Part shown: in pieces, positions 42,518-49,636 of the stretch
Layout: every line of letters begins with the position of its first letter
Numbering within the stretch: position 1 is the stretch's first letter
Assembly (NCBI GenBank): GCA_910587015.1
Contig: CAJUME010000015.1
Location: 62,001-126,000 of the forward strand
Origin: an uncultured Christensenella sp.
Lineage (GTDB): Bacteria > Bacillota > Clostridia > Christensenellales > Borkfalkiaceae
Reading direction: 5' to 3'
Length of the DNA: 64,000 bases
Translations under genes and position numbers: made by a program
The notes under the pieces: generated by a model
The model's input: the letters and a program-made list of their open reading frames with translations, nothing else
Database searches by the model: none
Told to the model about the DNA's origin: nothing

Positions 42518-42570
42518 ATTATAGCACAGCCAATCTAAAATTTCAACATAAAATCTAAAAATTAGATTTT
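42518..42570 (-). promoter_or_regulatory. Promoter and operator of the type I RM operon
   Basis: On the minus strand the -35 TTGAAA (42546-42541), a 17-bp spacer and the -10 TATAAT (42523-42518) precede the XRE gene by about 28 bp. A perfect 9-bp palindrome AAAATCTAA/TTAGATTTT (42550-42570, 3-nt centre) lies just upstream of the -35, and a related AATCTAA half-site is in the spacer (42532-42538). This arrangement fits autoregulation by the XRE protein. Confidence 0.65.
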
Positions 42571-42621
42571 ATCATTAATAAAAAAGAAGCTATCCCCGAA
42601 ATAAATGTATCTAAAGCATTA

Positions 42622-42655
42622 AAAGAGTGACTGTTATGTCTAACAGTCACTCTTT
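42622..42655. terminator. Bidirectional hairpin between divergent genes
   Basis: A perfect 12-bp stem GAGTGACTGTTA/TAACAGTCACTC (42625-42636 and 42641-42652) with a 4-nt loop, extended by AAA/TTT. It separates the XRE gene (leftward) from the methyltransferase gene (rightward), where no annotated gene ends, so it is likely a relic of a lost gene or an insulator. Confidence 0.7.
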
Positions 42656-42671
42656 TATATTTACTGCTTCC

Positions 42672-42697
42672 TTAAAATAACTAACTATTATTTGAGG
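42672..42697 (+). repeat. 25-bp upstream element, left copy
   Basis: The sequence ending CTAACTATTATTTGAGG (positions 42673-42697) recurs exactly, inverted, at 44396-44420. It holds a TAAAAT -10-like hexamer and the TTGAGG ribosome site, 7 nt before the methyltransferase ATG at 42705. See the right copy. Confidence 0.85.
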
Positions 42698-42704
42698 GAT
42701 ACTT

Positions 42705-43412
42705 ATGGAAATTGATCAAAAAGAAATTCAAAATCTATATGAGAATGTTGATAATGTTTGGCCAAAAGATGACAATTGGCATTTGTATTCTAAATTTCAA
42801 ATTGAGAAGTATTTAAAAAAACAAAATTTTAGTCTTTCCGCCTATACTCTTAATGCGGGATCAGGCGGAAATGATTATGGACTTATTTCTTTAAATATGC
42901 ATCATAGAGACTTGGCAGAGAATAAAATAAATTGCTTTAACAATTATTCTGTAGGCTCTATAGAATTGTTACCGCAAGAGAATGATACTTTTGATAATAT
43001 AATATGCGTTGGCAGCGTTATAAATTATTGTGATGCTGTAGCGGTTATTTCCGAGTTTAGTAGAGTATTAAAAAAACAAGGAACTCTGTATTTAGAATTT
43101 GAAAGTAGCTACGGATATGAGCATAGAAAATTTGAATATTATAAGTCGTGCGCTGAAGTTGTTCAGCTAAAATACTTTGGTAATTTTTGGAAACAATGGA
43201 TATATTCTCCTAAATACATTAAAATGCTATTAAAACAATATGGATTTAAAATTGTAGACGACTTTCGTTTTCATATTTTAAGCGCATATATGTATAGTAA
43301 TTGTCAAGATGAAAATGAATCTGCTAAATACACTAAATTTGATTGGATCCTAAGACATACATTGTGGAAAAAGCACGCAAATAATGTTTTACTAAAATGC
43401 GTAAAGTTATAA
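42705..43412 (+). CDS. Class I SAM-dependent methyltransferase, substrate unknown
   Basis: 235 residues. SAM motif I is LNAGSGGNDYG (49-59), with an acidic motif II-like region HHRDLA (the D at about 64), SIELLPQENDTFDNIICVGSVINY (motif IV/post-motif strand) and SRVLKKQGTLYLEFES. The C-terminal half (WKQWIYSPKYIKMLLKQYGFKI) is the usual lid plus last strands. This fits small-molecule or protein methyltransferases of the UbiE/COG2226 kind rather than DNA methylases, because no NPP(Y/F) or PC motif is present. It converges on, and overlaps by 6 bp, the two-TM protein gene with which it shares an identical upstream element, so the two likely work together. Confidence 0.75.
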   Translation: MEIDQKEIQNLYENVDNVWPKDDNWHLYSKFQIEKYLKKQNFSLSAYTLNAGSGGNDYGLISLNMHHRDLAENKINCFNNYSVGSIELLPQENDTFDNIICVGSVINYCDAVAVISEFSRVLKKQGTLYLEFESSYGYEHRKFEYYKSCAEVVQLKYFGNFWKQWIYSPKYIKMLLKQYGFKIVDDFRFHILSAYMYSNCQDENESAKYTKFDWILRHTLWKKHANNVLLKCVKL

Positions 43413-44390
43413 GTGCTTTTTAGTTATAAAAATAGACAATATCGCTGTACAGATGGCACTTATAACTCCGCCTAATATTGCATTTACAGAAGTAATTTCT
43501 ACACCAAGCTTTTCTAAAACAAAATTGTATCCCCAAATTAAAGGTATCGGTAATAATAACAATAAAGTGAACAAGAAAATATAAAATTTTTTACCTTTGG
43601 GTTTACTTAAAGGCATATTGTTATTTGTAAAAAGAAGATTTTCAGCCTCGACTTCTCTGCAGCACGTAAAGTCTAACATTATTGAAGAGTCCTGAGATAT
43701 AGAATCTTTCAACTTATCCAAAGTCTCAGTTATATTTTTTTGATACATAACAACTTCTTCTTCCTTAAAAAATGGTTTATACCATTCTAAATAGTAATCG
43801 GAGTACAAGCAATCTACAAAATTTAAAAATGTTTCTTTGTTTATGCTATGTTGCTTATCTGCCGATTTAATATAGAGAAATGCACTAAAACAACTTTCCG
43901 TGTTATTAACCCCTAGTGGAAGAGAAGTGTATTCATAATTGATTTTATAAAAGTCTTCTAAACAAAGAAATTTTAAAAATAATTGACTTTCTTTATCAAT
44001 ATCCGTTCCTTGATTTTTATTACTTATTTCAACCATAACATAATTTATATCTAATTTTATTTCGTTGAAATATAATTGAATCAATGTAAAAAAAGAAAGG
44101 AAAACTGTGTTGTTTTTATATTTTTCATCAAGAGCCAAATAATCAATTACAAGAATTCTGCTTCTTTTTAAAAAAGAGGTCATAGCAAATCCAACATTTA
44201 TATTTTTGATAAATAAAGAAAAGATATGTAATTTAAATTTTTCGTTTTTGTTATTTAACCAATAAGAAATTTCATTTGAATTTGTTTTTATACATACCGG
44301 AGTAGATTTATTATAAATAGCTATGCTTTTTATATATTCTTTATCTAAAGTACTACTGATTTCTTTTATTGAAAAACTGCTTCCTAACAT
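43407..44390 (-). CDS. Protein with acetyltransferase-like N-terminal part and two C-terminal membrane helices
   Basis: 327 residues, family not recognised. Residues about 50-150 have a GNAT-like strand order (FIKNINVGFAMTSFLKRSRILVIDYLALDEKYKNNTVFLSFF), where YLALDEKYKNNxV sits where GNATs have the acetyl-CoA loop, but the Q/RxxGxG motif is absent. A helical linker follows, then two hydrophobic helices at about 268-290 and 302-322 ending in a Lys-rich tail, so the protein is membrane-anchored by its C-terminus with the rest in the cytoplasm. Two-TM tails are common in membrane-disrupting defence effectors. It converges with the methyltransferase gene. Confidence 0.45.
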   Translation of the reverse strand: MLGSSFSIKEISSTLDKEYIKSIAIYNKSTPVCIKTNSNEISYWLNNKNEKFKLHIFSLFIKNINVGFAMTSFLKRSRILVIDYLALDEKYKNNTVFLSFFTLIQLYFNEIKLDINYVMVEISNKNQGTDIDKESQLFLKFLCLEDFYKINYEYTSLPLGVNNTESCFSAFLYIKSADKQHSINKETFLNFVDCLYSDYYLEWYKPFFKEEEVVMYQKNITETLDKLKDSISQDSSIMLDFTCCREVEAENLLFTNNNMPLSKPKGKKFYIFLFTLLLLLPIPLIWGYNFVLEKLGVEITSVNAILGGVISAICTAILSIFITKKHL

Positions 44391-44395
44391 AACTT

Positions 44396-44420
44396 CCTCA
44401 AATAATAGTTAGTTATTTTA
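44396..44420 (-). repeat. 25-bp upstream element, right copy
   Basis: This is the exact reverse complement of 42673-42697, placed so that on the minus strand it runs up to GAGG 5 nt before the ATG at 44390. The two convergent genes thus carry the same promoter/ribosome-site segment as a perfect inverted repeat around the pair, implying co-regulation, recent duplication, or a recombination site. Confidence 0.85.
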
Positions 44421-44482
44421 TCCATATTTTACCATATTCTGATATAATTTTCAATACTAAAATAAAGAATATTGGAGATTTT

Positions 44483-45367
44483 ATGAATTATTTAACGAAT
44501 TTTATCAATTATTTGCAAACTACTAAAAACTTATCAGAAAAAACATTTAAAGCATATTCTTGCGATTTAAAACAATTTTTTGTATTCGAAAAGAATATTC
44601 TTCATCCTGATATTTGCGCTTTCATTTCCTATTTAAACAAGCAATTAAGACTTAAAGACACATCAATTAGGAGAAAGATTATCACTCTTAAAAATTTTTA
44701 TAATTTTCTTATTGATATCGAAATCATTGACACTTCACCCTTCGGAAAACTTAAATTTAGGTTTAAGCAAGAAAAAAAACTACCTAAAACTTTAACCATT
44801 AATGAAATAAGGAAAATACTTAAATGCTTCGATTTAGATCTCGCCCCCCTCTCTCCATTCTCACAAAAAGAATATGTTCGTGATGCTGCATTGATTGATT
44901 TGCTTATAAGTACCGGTATAAGAATCGGTGAAGCTGCGGCAATAACATTAGACGATATAATAAAGCCTGACCACACTTTATTAATACATGGAAAAGGACG
45001 AAAGCAACGGCTTATTTACGTATCATCGCCAATAACGTGGGAACGATTAAAAATATTAATAATAGAACGCAAAAATAGCCAAAATAATTATCTATTCGTC
45101 AACCGCTACGGACAGCCATTGTCAATTCACGGAATTGAAGATATATACAAAAAATACGTTAAAAAAGCGCAGATAACAACGAAGTCTACTCCGCATTATC
45201 TGCGCCATACATTTGCTACAAATTTACTGTCTAACGGTGCAGACTTGCGCTCTGTACAGGAAATATTAGGACACGCTTCTGTTGCCACCACTCAAATTTA
45301 CACCGAAGTAACTATCGCCCGTAAAAAGCAAGTACTTAAAAAATTCAATTACAGAAATAAAATATAA
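44483..45367 (+). CDS. Tyrosine recombinase (XerC/XerD-like integrase of the island)
   Basis: 294 residues. The N-terminal SAM-like core-binding domain (NFINYLQTTKNLSEKTFKAY) is followed by a complete catalytic domain: Arg147 in STGIRIGEA, the beta-hairpin Lys in HGKGRKQRL (near 172), HYLRH (His238, Arg241), LGHASVATTQIYT (His264 and nucleophile Tyr273). It is XerC/D-sized but AT-rich and placed at the right edge of the island, 170 bp from the spoIVB stop, like an integrase beside its attachment site. It probably carried out the spoIVB integration. A terminator follows. Confidence 0.9.
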   Translation: MNYLTNFINYLQTTKNLSEKTFKAYSCDLKQFFVFEKNILHPDICAFISYLNKQLRLKDTSIRRKIITLKNFYNFLIDIEIIDTSPFGKLKFRFKQEKKLPKTLTINEIRKILKCFDLDLAPLSPFSQKEYVRDAALIDLLISTGIRIGEAAAITLDDIIKPDHTLLIHGKGRKQRLIYVSSPITWERLKILIIERKNSQNNYLFVNRYGQPLSIHGIEDIYKKYVKKAQITTKSTPHYLRHTFATNLLSNGADLRSVQEILGHASVATTQIYTEVTIARKKQVLKKFNYRNKI

Positions 45368-45448
45368 TTTGGCACAAAATTGGCGTAAAGATGGCAGAAA
45401 AATGAGTATGCAATCCTTGAATTATATGTTAAAATGAAGAAAAACAAA

Positions 45449-45481
45449 AAGGTCAAACCCAAAAATACTTGATTTGACCTT
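45449..45481 (+). terminator. Terminator of the integrase gene
   Basis: Arms AAGGTCAAA (45449-45457) and TTTGACCTT (45473-45481) pair perfectly. It lies 80 bp past the integrase stop, between integrase and spoIVB, which converge. Confidence 0.55.
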
Positions 45482-45536
45482 AATAATATAGTAATTATGT
45501 TTGACATAATACTATTCAAAATTTAATTTTTAACTA

Positions 45537-45608
45537 TTAATAGGCATTCAACATATTATCGATACCTATTCCATAGCCACGCGTTGGATCATTAATGAAC
45601 ACGTGAGT
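45537..45608 (-). repeat. Right attachment copy of the spoIVB 3' end
   Basis: These 72 bp encode the last residues of SpoIVB (THVFINDPTRGYGIGIDN then MLNAY) and match 32269-32340 at 19 of 23 encoded residues with roughly 70% of bases the same. Exact shared blocks include CCTATTCC-N-TAGCC and AACAC-N-TGAGT. Beyond 45608 the copies diverge completely, placing the crossover at or near that end. Confidence 0.8.
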
Positions 45609-46607
45609 GACTGCGCCTATCAGCTTACCGTCCTGCACAATGGGGCTTCCGCTCATTCCCTGAACTATTCCGCCCGTTCTGTCCAGAAGCTTTTTATCTT
45701 CAATTTTTATCACAAAATTTCTGTTGTCCTTATTGTGCTTATCTACTTTAACAATGGAAATTTCGTATCTTTCCGGCTCCTTACCGTATACGGTTGAATA
45801 TATATAGGCCGTACCCGCGTGCACCGCGTCTATACTGCCCTTGCTTATTTTAATAAGTCTTGAACAGTTGAAGCTTTTTGAAAGGTCGCCGAAAACCCCG
45901 CACGCACAGTTTAGCCTTGCATTGCCGATGACGTTTCCGCTTTCAAATGCGCCCCTAAGTTCACCGGGGGTACCGCGCACCCCCTTTTTAACGTCGTAAA
46001 TCAGCGAACCGAACACTGTTCCGCCGTTTATACCGACCATTCTGCCGTCCATATCTGTTACGGGGTGCCCCAGCGAGGCAAATTTGTTTGCCGATTTGTC
46101 GATATAGGTTACCGTTCCCACGCCGTTTATGCTGTCCTTGACAAGCACGCCGAGTTTTTTTGTGCCCGTCGCCGCCTCTTTGGCTGGCGTTACGTCAACG
46201 CAAATGCTTTCTCCGCCGCGGATAATCAAAACCTCGTATTTTTTATAATCACGGGCGATAAATTCGTTTATATCCGAGGTTTTATTCACGTCCTCACCGT
46301 TGATTTTATCGATTATGTCGCCGGTTTTGATACCTGCATTACGCGCGGGCGAAGCTACTCCGCCTTCCGTAATCACATCGCATATGCCCACAACCTCTAC
46401 AGTGGTTGTATTCAACACAAAGCCCGCGGGAAACCCGCCGAGATAGAGCGAGTTTTCGTCTGCCGCCGCAACAAGCGTTGAATAACCGATAGTAAGCGCG
46501 CACATAAGCGCGGCGATAAATATGAGTGATGCCTTATTTAAAGCCTTTAAAAACTTTTTTCCGTAAAACATAACAGTATTGTGTGCAAACAATTTACCGC
46601 TATGCAA
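45537..46607 (-). CDS. spoIVB: SpoIVB sporulation serine peptidase (3' end supplied by the island)
   Basis: 356 residues from 46607, or 344 from ATG 46571; neither has a clear ribosome site. An N-terminal signal anchor (about 20-45) is followed by a PDZ domain (GGVASPARNAGIKTGDIIDKINGEDV, about 80-140). The S55 serine-peptidase domain includes FASLGHPV (catalytic His region) and IVQGMSGSPIV with the nucleophile Ser in GMSGSP near 325. SpoIVB is secreted by the forespore and cleaves SpoIVFA to switch on sigma-K. The last 23 codons belong to the right boundary of the inserted island yet keep the ORF intact. The 3' neighbour spo0A, usual elsewhere, is not present; instead the island follows. Confidence 0.93.
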   Translation of the reverse strand: MHSGKLFAHNTVMFYGKKFLKALNKASLIFIAALMCALTIGYSTLVAAADENSLYLGGFPAGFVLNTTTVEVVGICDVITEGGVASPARNAGIKTGDIIDKINGEDVNKTSDINEFIARDYKKYEVLIIRGGESICVDVTPAKEAATGTKKLGVLVKDSINGVGTVTYIDKSANKFASLGHPVTDMDGRMVGINGGTVFGSLIYDVKKGVRGTPGELRGAFESGNVIGNARLNCACGVFGDLSKSFNCSRLIKISKGSIDAVHAGTAYIYSTVYGKEPERYEISIVKVDKHNKDNRNFVIKIEDKKLLDRTGGIVQGMSGSPIVQDGKLIGAVTHVFINDPTRGYGIGIDNMLNAY

Positions 46608-46611
46608 AAAA

Positions 46612-46631
46612 GCGGCGAAATTTTTCGCCGC
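46612..46631 (-). terminator. Terminator of recN
   Basis: GCGGCGAAA and TTTCGCCGC form a tight hairpin followed by TTTTTTGC on the minus strand, 6 bp past the recN stop. It separates recN from spoIVB, which therefore needs its own (sporulation) promoter. Confidence 0.8.
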
Positions 46632-46636
46632 CTGAA

Positions 46637-48319
46637 TTATTGTTTTTTGAACTGAGCTATAAGCTCCTTTGCGTGGCTACGCGCGATTTCGGAATCAACG
46701 CTGCCTGCAAGCCTTGCAATCTCGGAAATCTTACTTTCCTCGTCAAGCCGCTTCACTCTCGTCAAAGTTTTGCCGTCTGCCTCTTCCTTATAAATAAGGA
46801 ACTGCGCACTGCTTGCCGCGCACACCTGCGGCAAATGCGAAACTGCCAGAATTTGCGTGTTTTCCGCGATAGTTATAAACTTTTCCGCAACCGTTTTTGC
46901 CGTAAATCCGCTTATACCCGCGTCAATTTCGTCAAATATGTAGGTTGAAATGCCGTTAACATCCTTTAAAACGGTTTTAACCGCAAGCATAAACCTTGAC
47001 ATTTCGCCGCCGCTTATAACCTTGCTTAAAGGCTTCAACGGCTCGCCTTTATTTGCGGAAAACATAAAACAAACGCTGTCCGCGCCGTTTGCCGACTGCA
47101 AATTCGCCGTTTCCATTGTGTACTCGCCGAATACTACCGTAAACTGTGCGTTTGGAATATTAAGCGTCTTTAATTCTGCGGCAACATTCCCGCAAAAGCT
47201 TTCCGCCGCCTCTGCCCTGAGTGCGGTAAGCCGCTTGCATTGCTTGTAAATTCTATCGTTGCAGTCTGCAAGCTGCGCGTTATACCTTTCCACAGCGTTA
47301 GCGCTGTCGGACAAAAGCTCGTACCGCGCGCGTGCCTTTTCGAGGAAGGTAAGAATTTCCGCCTCGTCAGCGCCGTATTTCTTCCTTAAAGCTTTAATCA
47401 GCGTCAGTCTTTCGTCAATTTCCTCCGCCTCTCTGCCGTCAAAGGTCAAGTCGTCCGCGCTGTCGGAAATAAGCTCCGCCACGTCCGAAATTTCGGCATA
47501 AAGCCCTTCCAACCGCGAAGAAAGCTGTTCATAAGCTTCCCCGAAGGAGGAAATTCCGTTTATTAGGTGCCTTGCGGAGGAAACGCCGTCAAGGCTTCCG
47601 CCGTCATCGCTCAAAACAGAGCGCGCGCCGTTCAGTGCGGAAAGTATACGTTCGGTATTGTTTAAAATGTTCTGACGGGCTTTCAGCTCGTCAAACTCGC
47701 CTATTTTTATCTCCGCCCGCTCTATTTCGTTAATTTGGTAATTCAAAAGGTCGCACTGACGCTCGCGCTCGGCTCCATCTCCGCCAAGCTCTGCAATTTT
47801 CGACCTGATTTCTCGCTTTTCCTTAATCAATACGGAAAGCTCAGCCTTGATTAAAGCCGCCCTTTCACCAAGAATGCCGTCCAGCACCTTAAGCTGGTTA
47901 TCCTCGCTCAGCAGAAAAAAATGCTCGCTTTGACCGTGCACGTCTACCAAGTGCTGGGTTACCGATTTAAGCATTGCCGCGGTTACCGCACTGCCGTTTA
48001 TTTTAATAGCGCCTTTGCCGTCAAGACCGAATTTGCGGTGGATTACAATCGTTCCGTCCGTTTCTATATCGTATTCCGCAAGCTTTTTAACCGCCTCGGA
48101 ATTTTCGCTTACGACAAATTCGGCACGAACCGCAGCCTCCTGCTCGCCGTACCGTATCATTGTTTTATCCGCCTTGGAGCCGAGTACAAAGTTAATCGAA
48201 TCAAGAATAACCGACTTGCCGGAGCCCGTTTCGCCCGATAAAACGTTGAGTTTTTCGTCAAACTCTATATCCGCTTCGGAAATAAGCGCTATATTTTTAA
48301 TATACAGCCTTTGAAGCAT
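46637..48319 (-). CDS. recN: DNA repair protein RecN
   Basis: A 560-residue SMC-like ATPase. Head Walker A is GETGSGKSVIL (about 30-40), the long coiled-coil arms (about 150-360) are rich in Glu, Arg and Ala, and the C-terminal half-head has the signature VISGGEMSRFMLAVK, Walker B TYIFDEIDAGISG and LAVSHLPQVCA. RecN gathers broken DNA ends at the start of recombinational repair. It begins at the last base of argR (1-nt overlap) in the conserved dxs-tlyA-nadK-argR-recN order and ends at a strong hairpin. Confidence 0.96.
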   Translation of the reverse strand: MLQRLYIKNIALISEADIEFDEKLNVLSGETGSGKSVILDSINFVLGSKADKTMIRYGEQEAAVRAEFVVSENSEAVKKLAEYDIETDGTIVIHRKFGLDGKGAIKINGSAVTAAMLKSVTQHLVDVHGQSEHFFLLSEDNQLKVLDGILGERAALIKAELSVLIKEKREIRSKIAELGGDGAERERQCDLLNYQINEIERAEIKIGEFDELKARQNILNNTERILSALNGARSVLSDDGGSLDGVSSARHLINGISSFGEAYEQLSSRLEGLYAEISDVAELISDSADDLTFDGREAEEIDERLTLIKALRKKYGADEAEILTFLEKARARYELLSDSANAVERYNAQLADCNDRIYKQCKRLTALRAEAAESFCGNVAAELKTLNIPNAQFTVVFGEYTMETANLQSANGADSVCFMFSANKGEPLKPLSKVISGGEMSRFMLAVKTVLKDVNGISTYIFDEIDAGISGFTAKTVAEKFITIAENTQILAVSHLPQVCAASSAQFLIYKEEADGKTLTRVKRLDEESKISEIARLAGSVDSEIARSHAKELIAQFKKQ

Positions 48320-48768
48320 CAGCTTAAATACTCTTGCAAAAGCGTAACCACAACGGGCGTATGCTCGTTGCTGTCAACGACTATCAGAAGCGTGTCGTCG
48401 CCCGCAACGCTGCCGATAATTTCGTTGATTTTAAGCGAGTCGACAAACACACCGACCGTAGAGCCGTTGCCGCGCATTGTTTTGACAAGTATAAGGTTGT
48501 TTGCTGAATTTATTGAAAGCACACAGCCCTTGTAAAGGCTTGTCATTCTGTTGTTTACGCCATCGTCAACGTCAAGGCTGGCGTATCTGTACTTCTTCTG
48601 CACGCCGGCGACTTTGTAAAGCTTAAGTTCTTTCACGTCGCGGGAAATCGTGGCCTGCGTAACCCTGAAATTGCTTTTGTTAAGCTCATCGCAAAGCTCT
48701 TCCTGCGTGTCAATTTCCTTGTTTGCAATAATTTCAAGAATTTTTTGCTGTCTTTTTGCTCTCTGCAT
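48319..48768 (-). CDS. argR: Arginine repressor
   Basis: 149 residues. The N-terminal winged helix contains RQQKILEIIANKEIDTQEELCDELNKSNFRVTQATISRDVKELKLYKV, the ArgR DNA-binding signature, and the C-terminal hexamerisation/arginine-binding core has GNGSTVGVFVDSLKINEIIGSVAGDDTLLIV (GTxxGDDT motif). It controls arginine metabolism with L-arginine as co-effector. It overlaps both nadK and recN by 1 bp. Confidence 0.95.
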   Translation of the reverse strand: MQRAKRQQKILEIIANKEIDTQEELCDELNKSNFRVTQATISRDVKELKLYKVAGVQKKYRYASLDVDDGVNNRMTSLYKGCVLSINSANNLILVKTMRGNGSTVGVFVDSLKINEIIGSVAGDDTLLIVVDSNEHTPVVVTLLQEYLS

Positions 48769-49577
48769 TACTTACTCCATTTGTTTAGCTTAACTAATAA
48801 TTTATTAAAAAAGTTTTTTGCGTCCCTTGTAATAAAATCCGCGGTTATTTCCGCCCGCTTTACCGTCACCGTTTCGCCCGCGCAGATTTCGCCCGCAATT
48901 CTTCCGTCGGCAATAAGCGCAAGCGGCCTTGACTTGTCCAGAGAATTTAGCTTAACGACCGAATTGCCGCTGAAAACCACGGGACGGGAATGCAGTGAAT
49001 GCGGACACACGGGCGTCATTATAAACGCGTTTATATCCGGAGCGAGCACCGACCCGCCCGCGGCAAGCGAATATGCCGTCGAGCCCGTCGGGGTGCTGAT
49101 AATTATACCGTCGGACGAAAAATTATCAACGGTTGCGCCGTCTATTTCCGCATGCAGATTTACCGTATTGCAGAAATTTATTCCGCTGGTACTGCGCTGA
49201 ATAGCCAAATCGTTCAAGGCGAGCAGTGTTTTTTTGCCGCAGGTAATTTCAAGCATGCTTCTTTGCTGAACCTGATAATCTCCGCTGCACACAAGTGCGA
49301 CAGCCTCGTCAAGCTTTTCCGGCTCAAATTCCGCCAAAAAGCCTAAATGCCCGTAATTTATGCCGATAATGCGCACTTTTTTAAGCGCGCAGGCGGCCGC
49401 GATTGTAAGAATGGTTCCATCGCCGCCCAAAACAAACAGCACGTCTATGCCGTCTAAATCGGCACAGCCTTCAACCGCCTTGCTTTCCGCGCCTTTTTCG
49501 GCAAGCAGCTTTTTCAAGCGTTCGACATAGCTTTTATTGTCGCTGAAATATTTTCTATTATAATATATCCCCGCCTT
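48768..49577 (-). CDS. nadK: NAD kinase
   Basis: From ATG 49577 about 269 residues (in-frame ATG 49592 and ATG 49619 lie upstream with no better ribosome site). The diagnostic GGDGTIL motif is in VLFVLGGDGTIL (about 51-62), with GINYGHLGFLAEF after it, NDLAI, and the catalytic PTGSTAYSLAAGG stretch (about 140). It phosphorylates NAD to NADP with ATP or polyphosphate. The gene sits between tlyA and argR, the standard position in Clostridia. Confidence 0.95.
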   Translation of the reverse strand, partial: KAGIYYNRKYFSDNKSYVERLKKLLAEKGAESKAVEGCADLDGIDVLFVLGGDGTILTIAAACALKKVRIIGINYGHLGFLAEFEPEKLDEAVALVCSGDYQVQQRSMLEITCGKKTLLALNDLAIQRSTSGINFCNTVNLHAEIDGATVDNFSSDGIIISTPTGSTAYSLAAGGSVLAPDINAFIMTPVCPHSLHSRPVVFSGNSVVKLNSLDKSRPLALIADGRIAGEICAGETVTVKRAEITADFITRDAKNFFNKLLVKLNKWSK

Positions 49578-49636
49578 CATATGCCTACTCATTATATAAC
49601 ACAATATACAAATATGCAAACAAAAAATGCATTAAT

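Larger units (their letters stand above)
32269..45608. mobile_element. 13.3-kb integrated island in the 3' end of spoIVB
   Basis: The segment between two 72-bp copies of the spoIVB 3' end (32269-32340 and 45537-45608) is clearly richer in A+T than both flanks. It carries its own tyrosine recombinase adjacent to the right copy and contains accessory genes only: a DUF3791/DUF3990 cassette, a broken sigma-like regulator, a type I RM operon with two extra genes, and a methyltransferase/two-TM pair. There are no conjugation or phage structural genes, so it is an integrative element mobilised in trans or a satellite-type island. The right copy completes the intact spoIVB. The left copy is an orphan tail in front of the host SpoIIM-like gene. 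Confidence 0.85.

Noticed and set aside
32269..45608. Long exact attL/attR direct repeats
   Set aside because: The two spoIVB tails share only short identical blocks (longest about 8 bp plus neighbours); they are diverged homologues and not a fresh target duplication.
46571..46607. A sigma-F/G promoter (GCATA ... CAATACT) directly before spoIVB
   Set aside because: The -10-like element would place the start at or after the ATG, so the spacing is wrong for a translated message.
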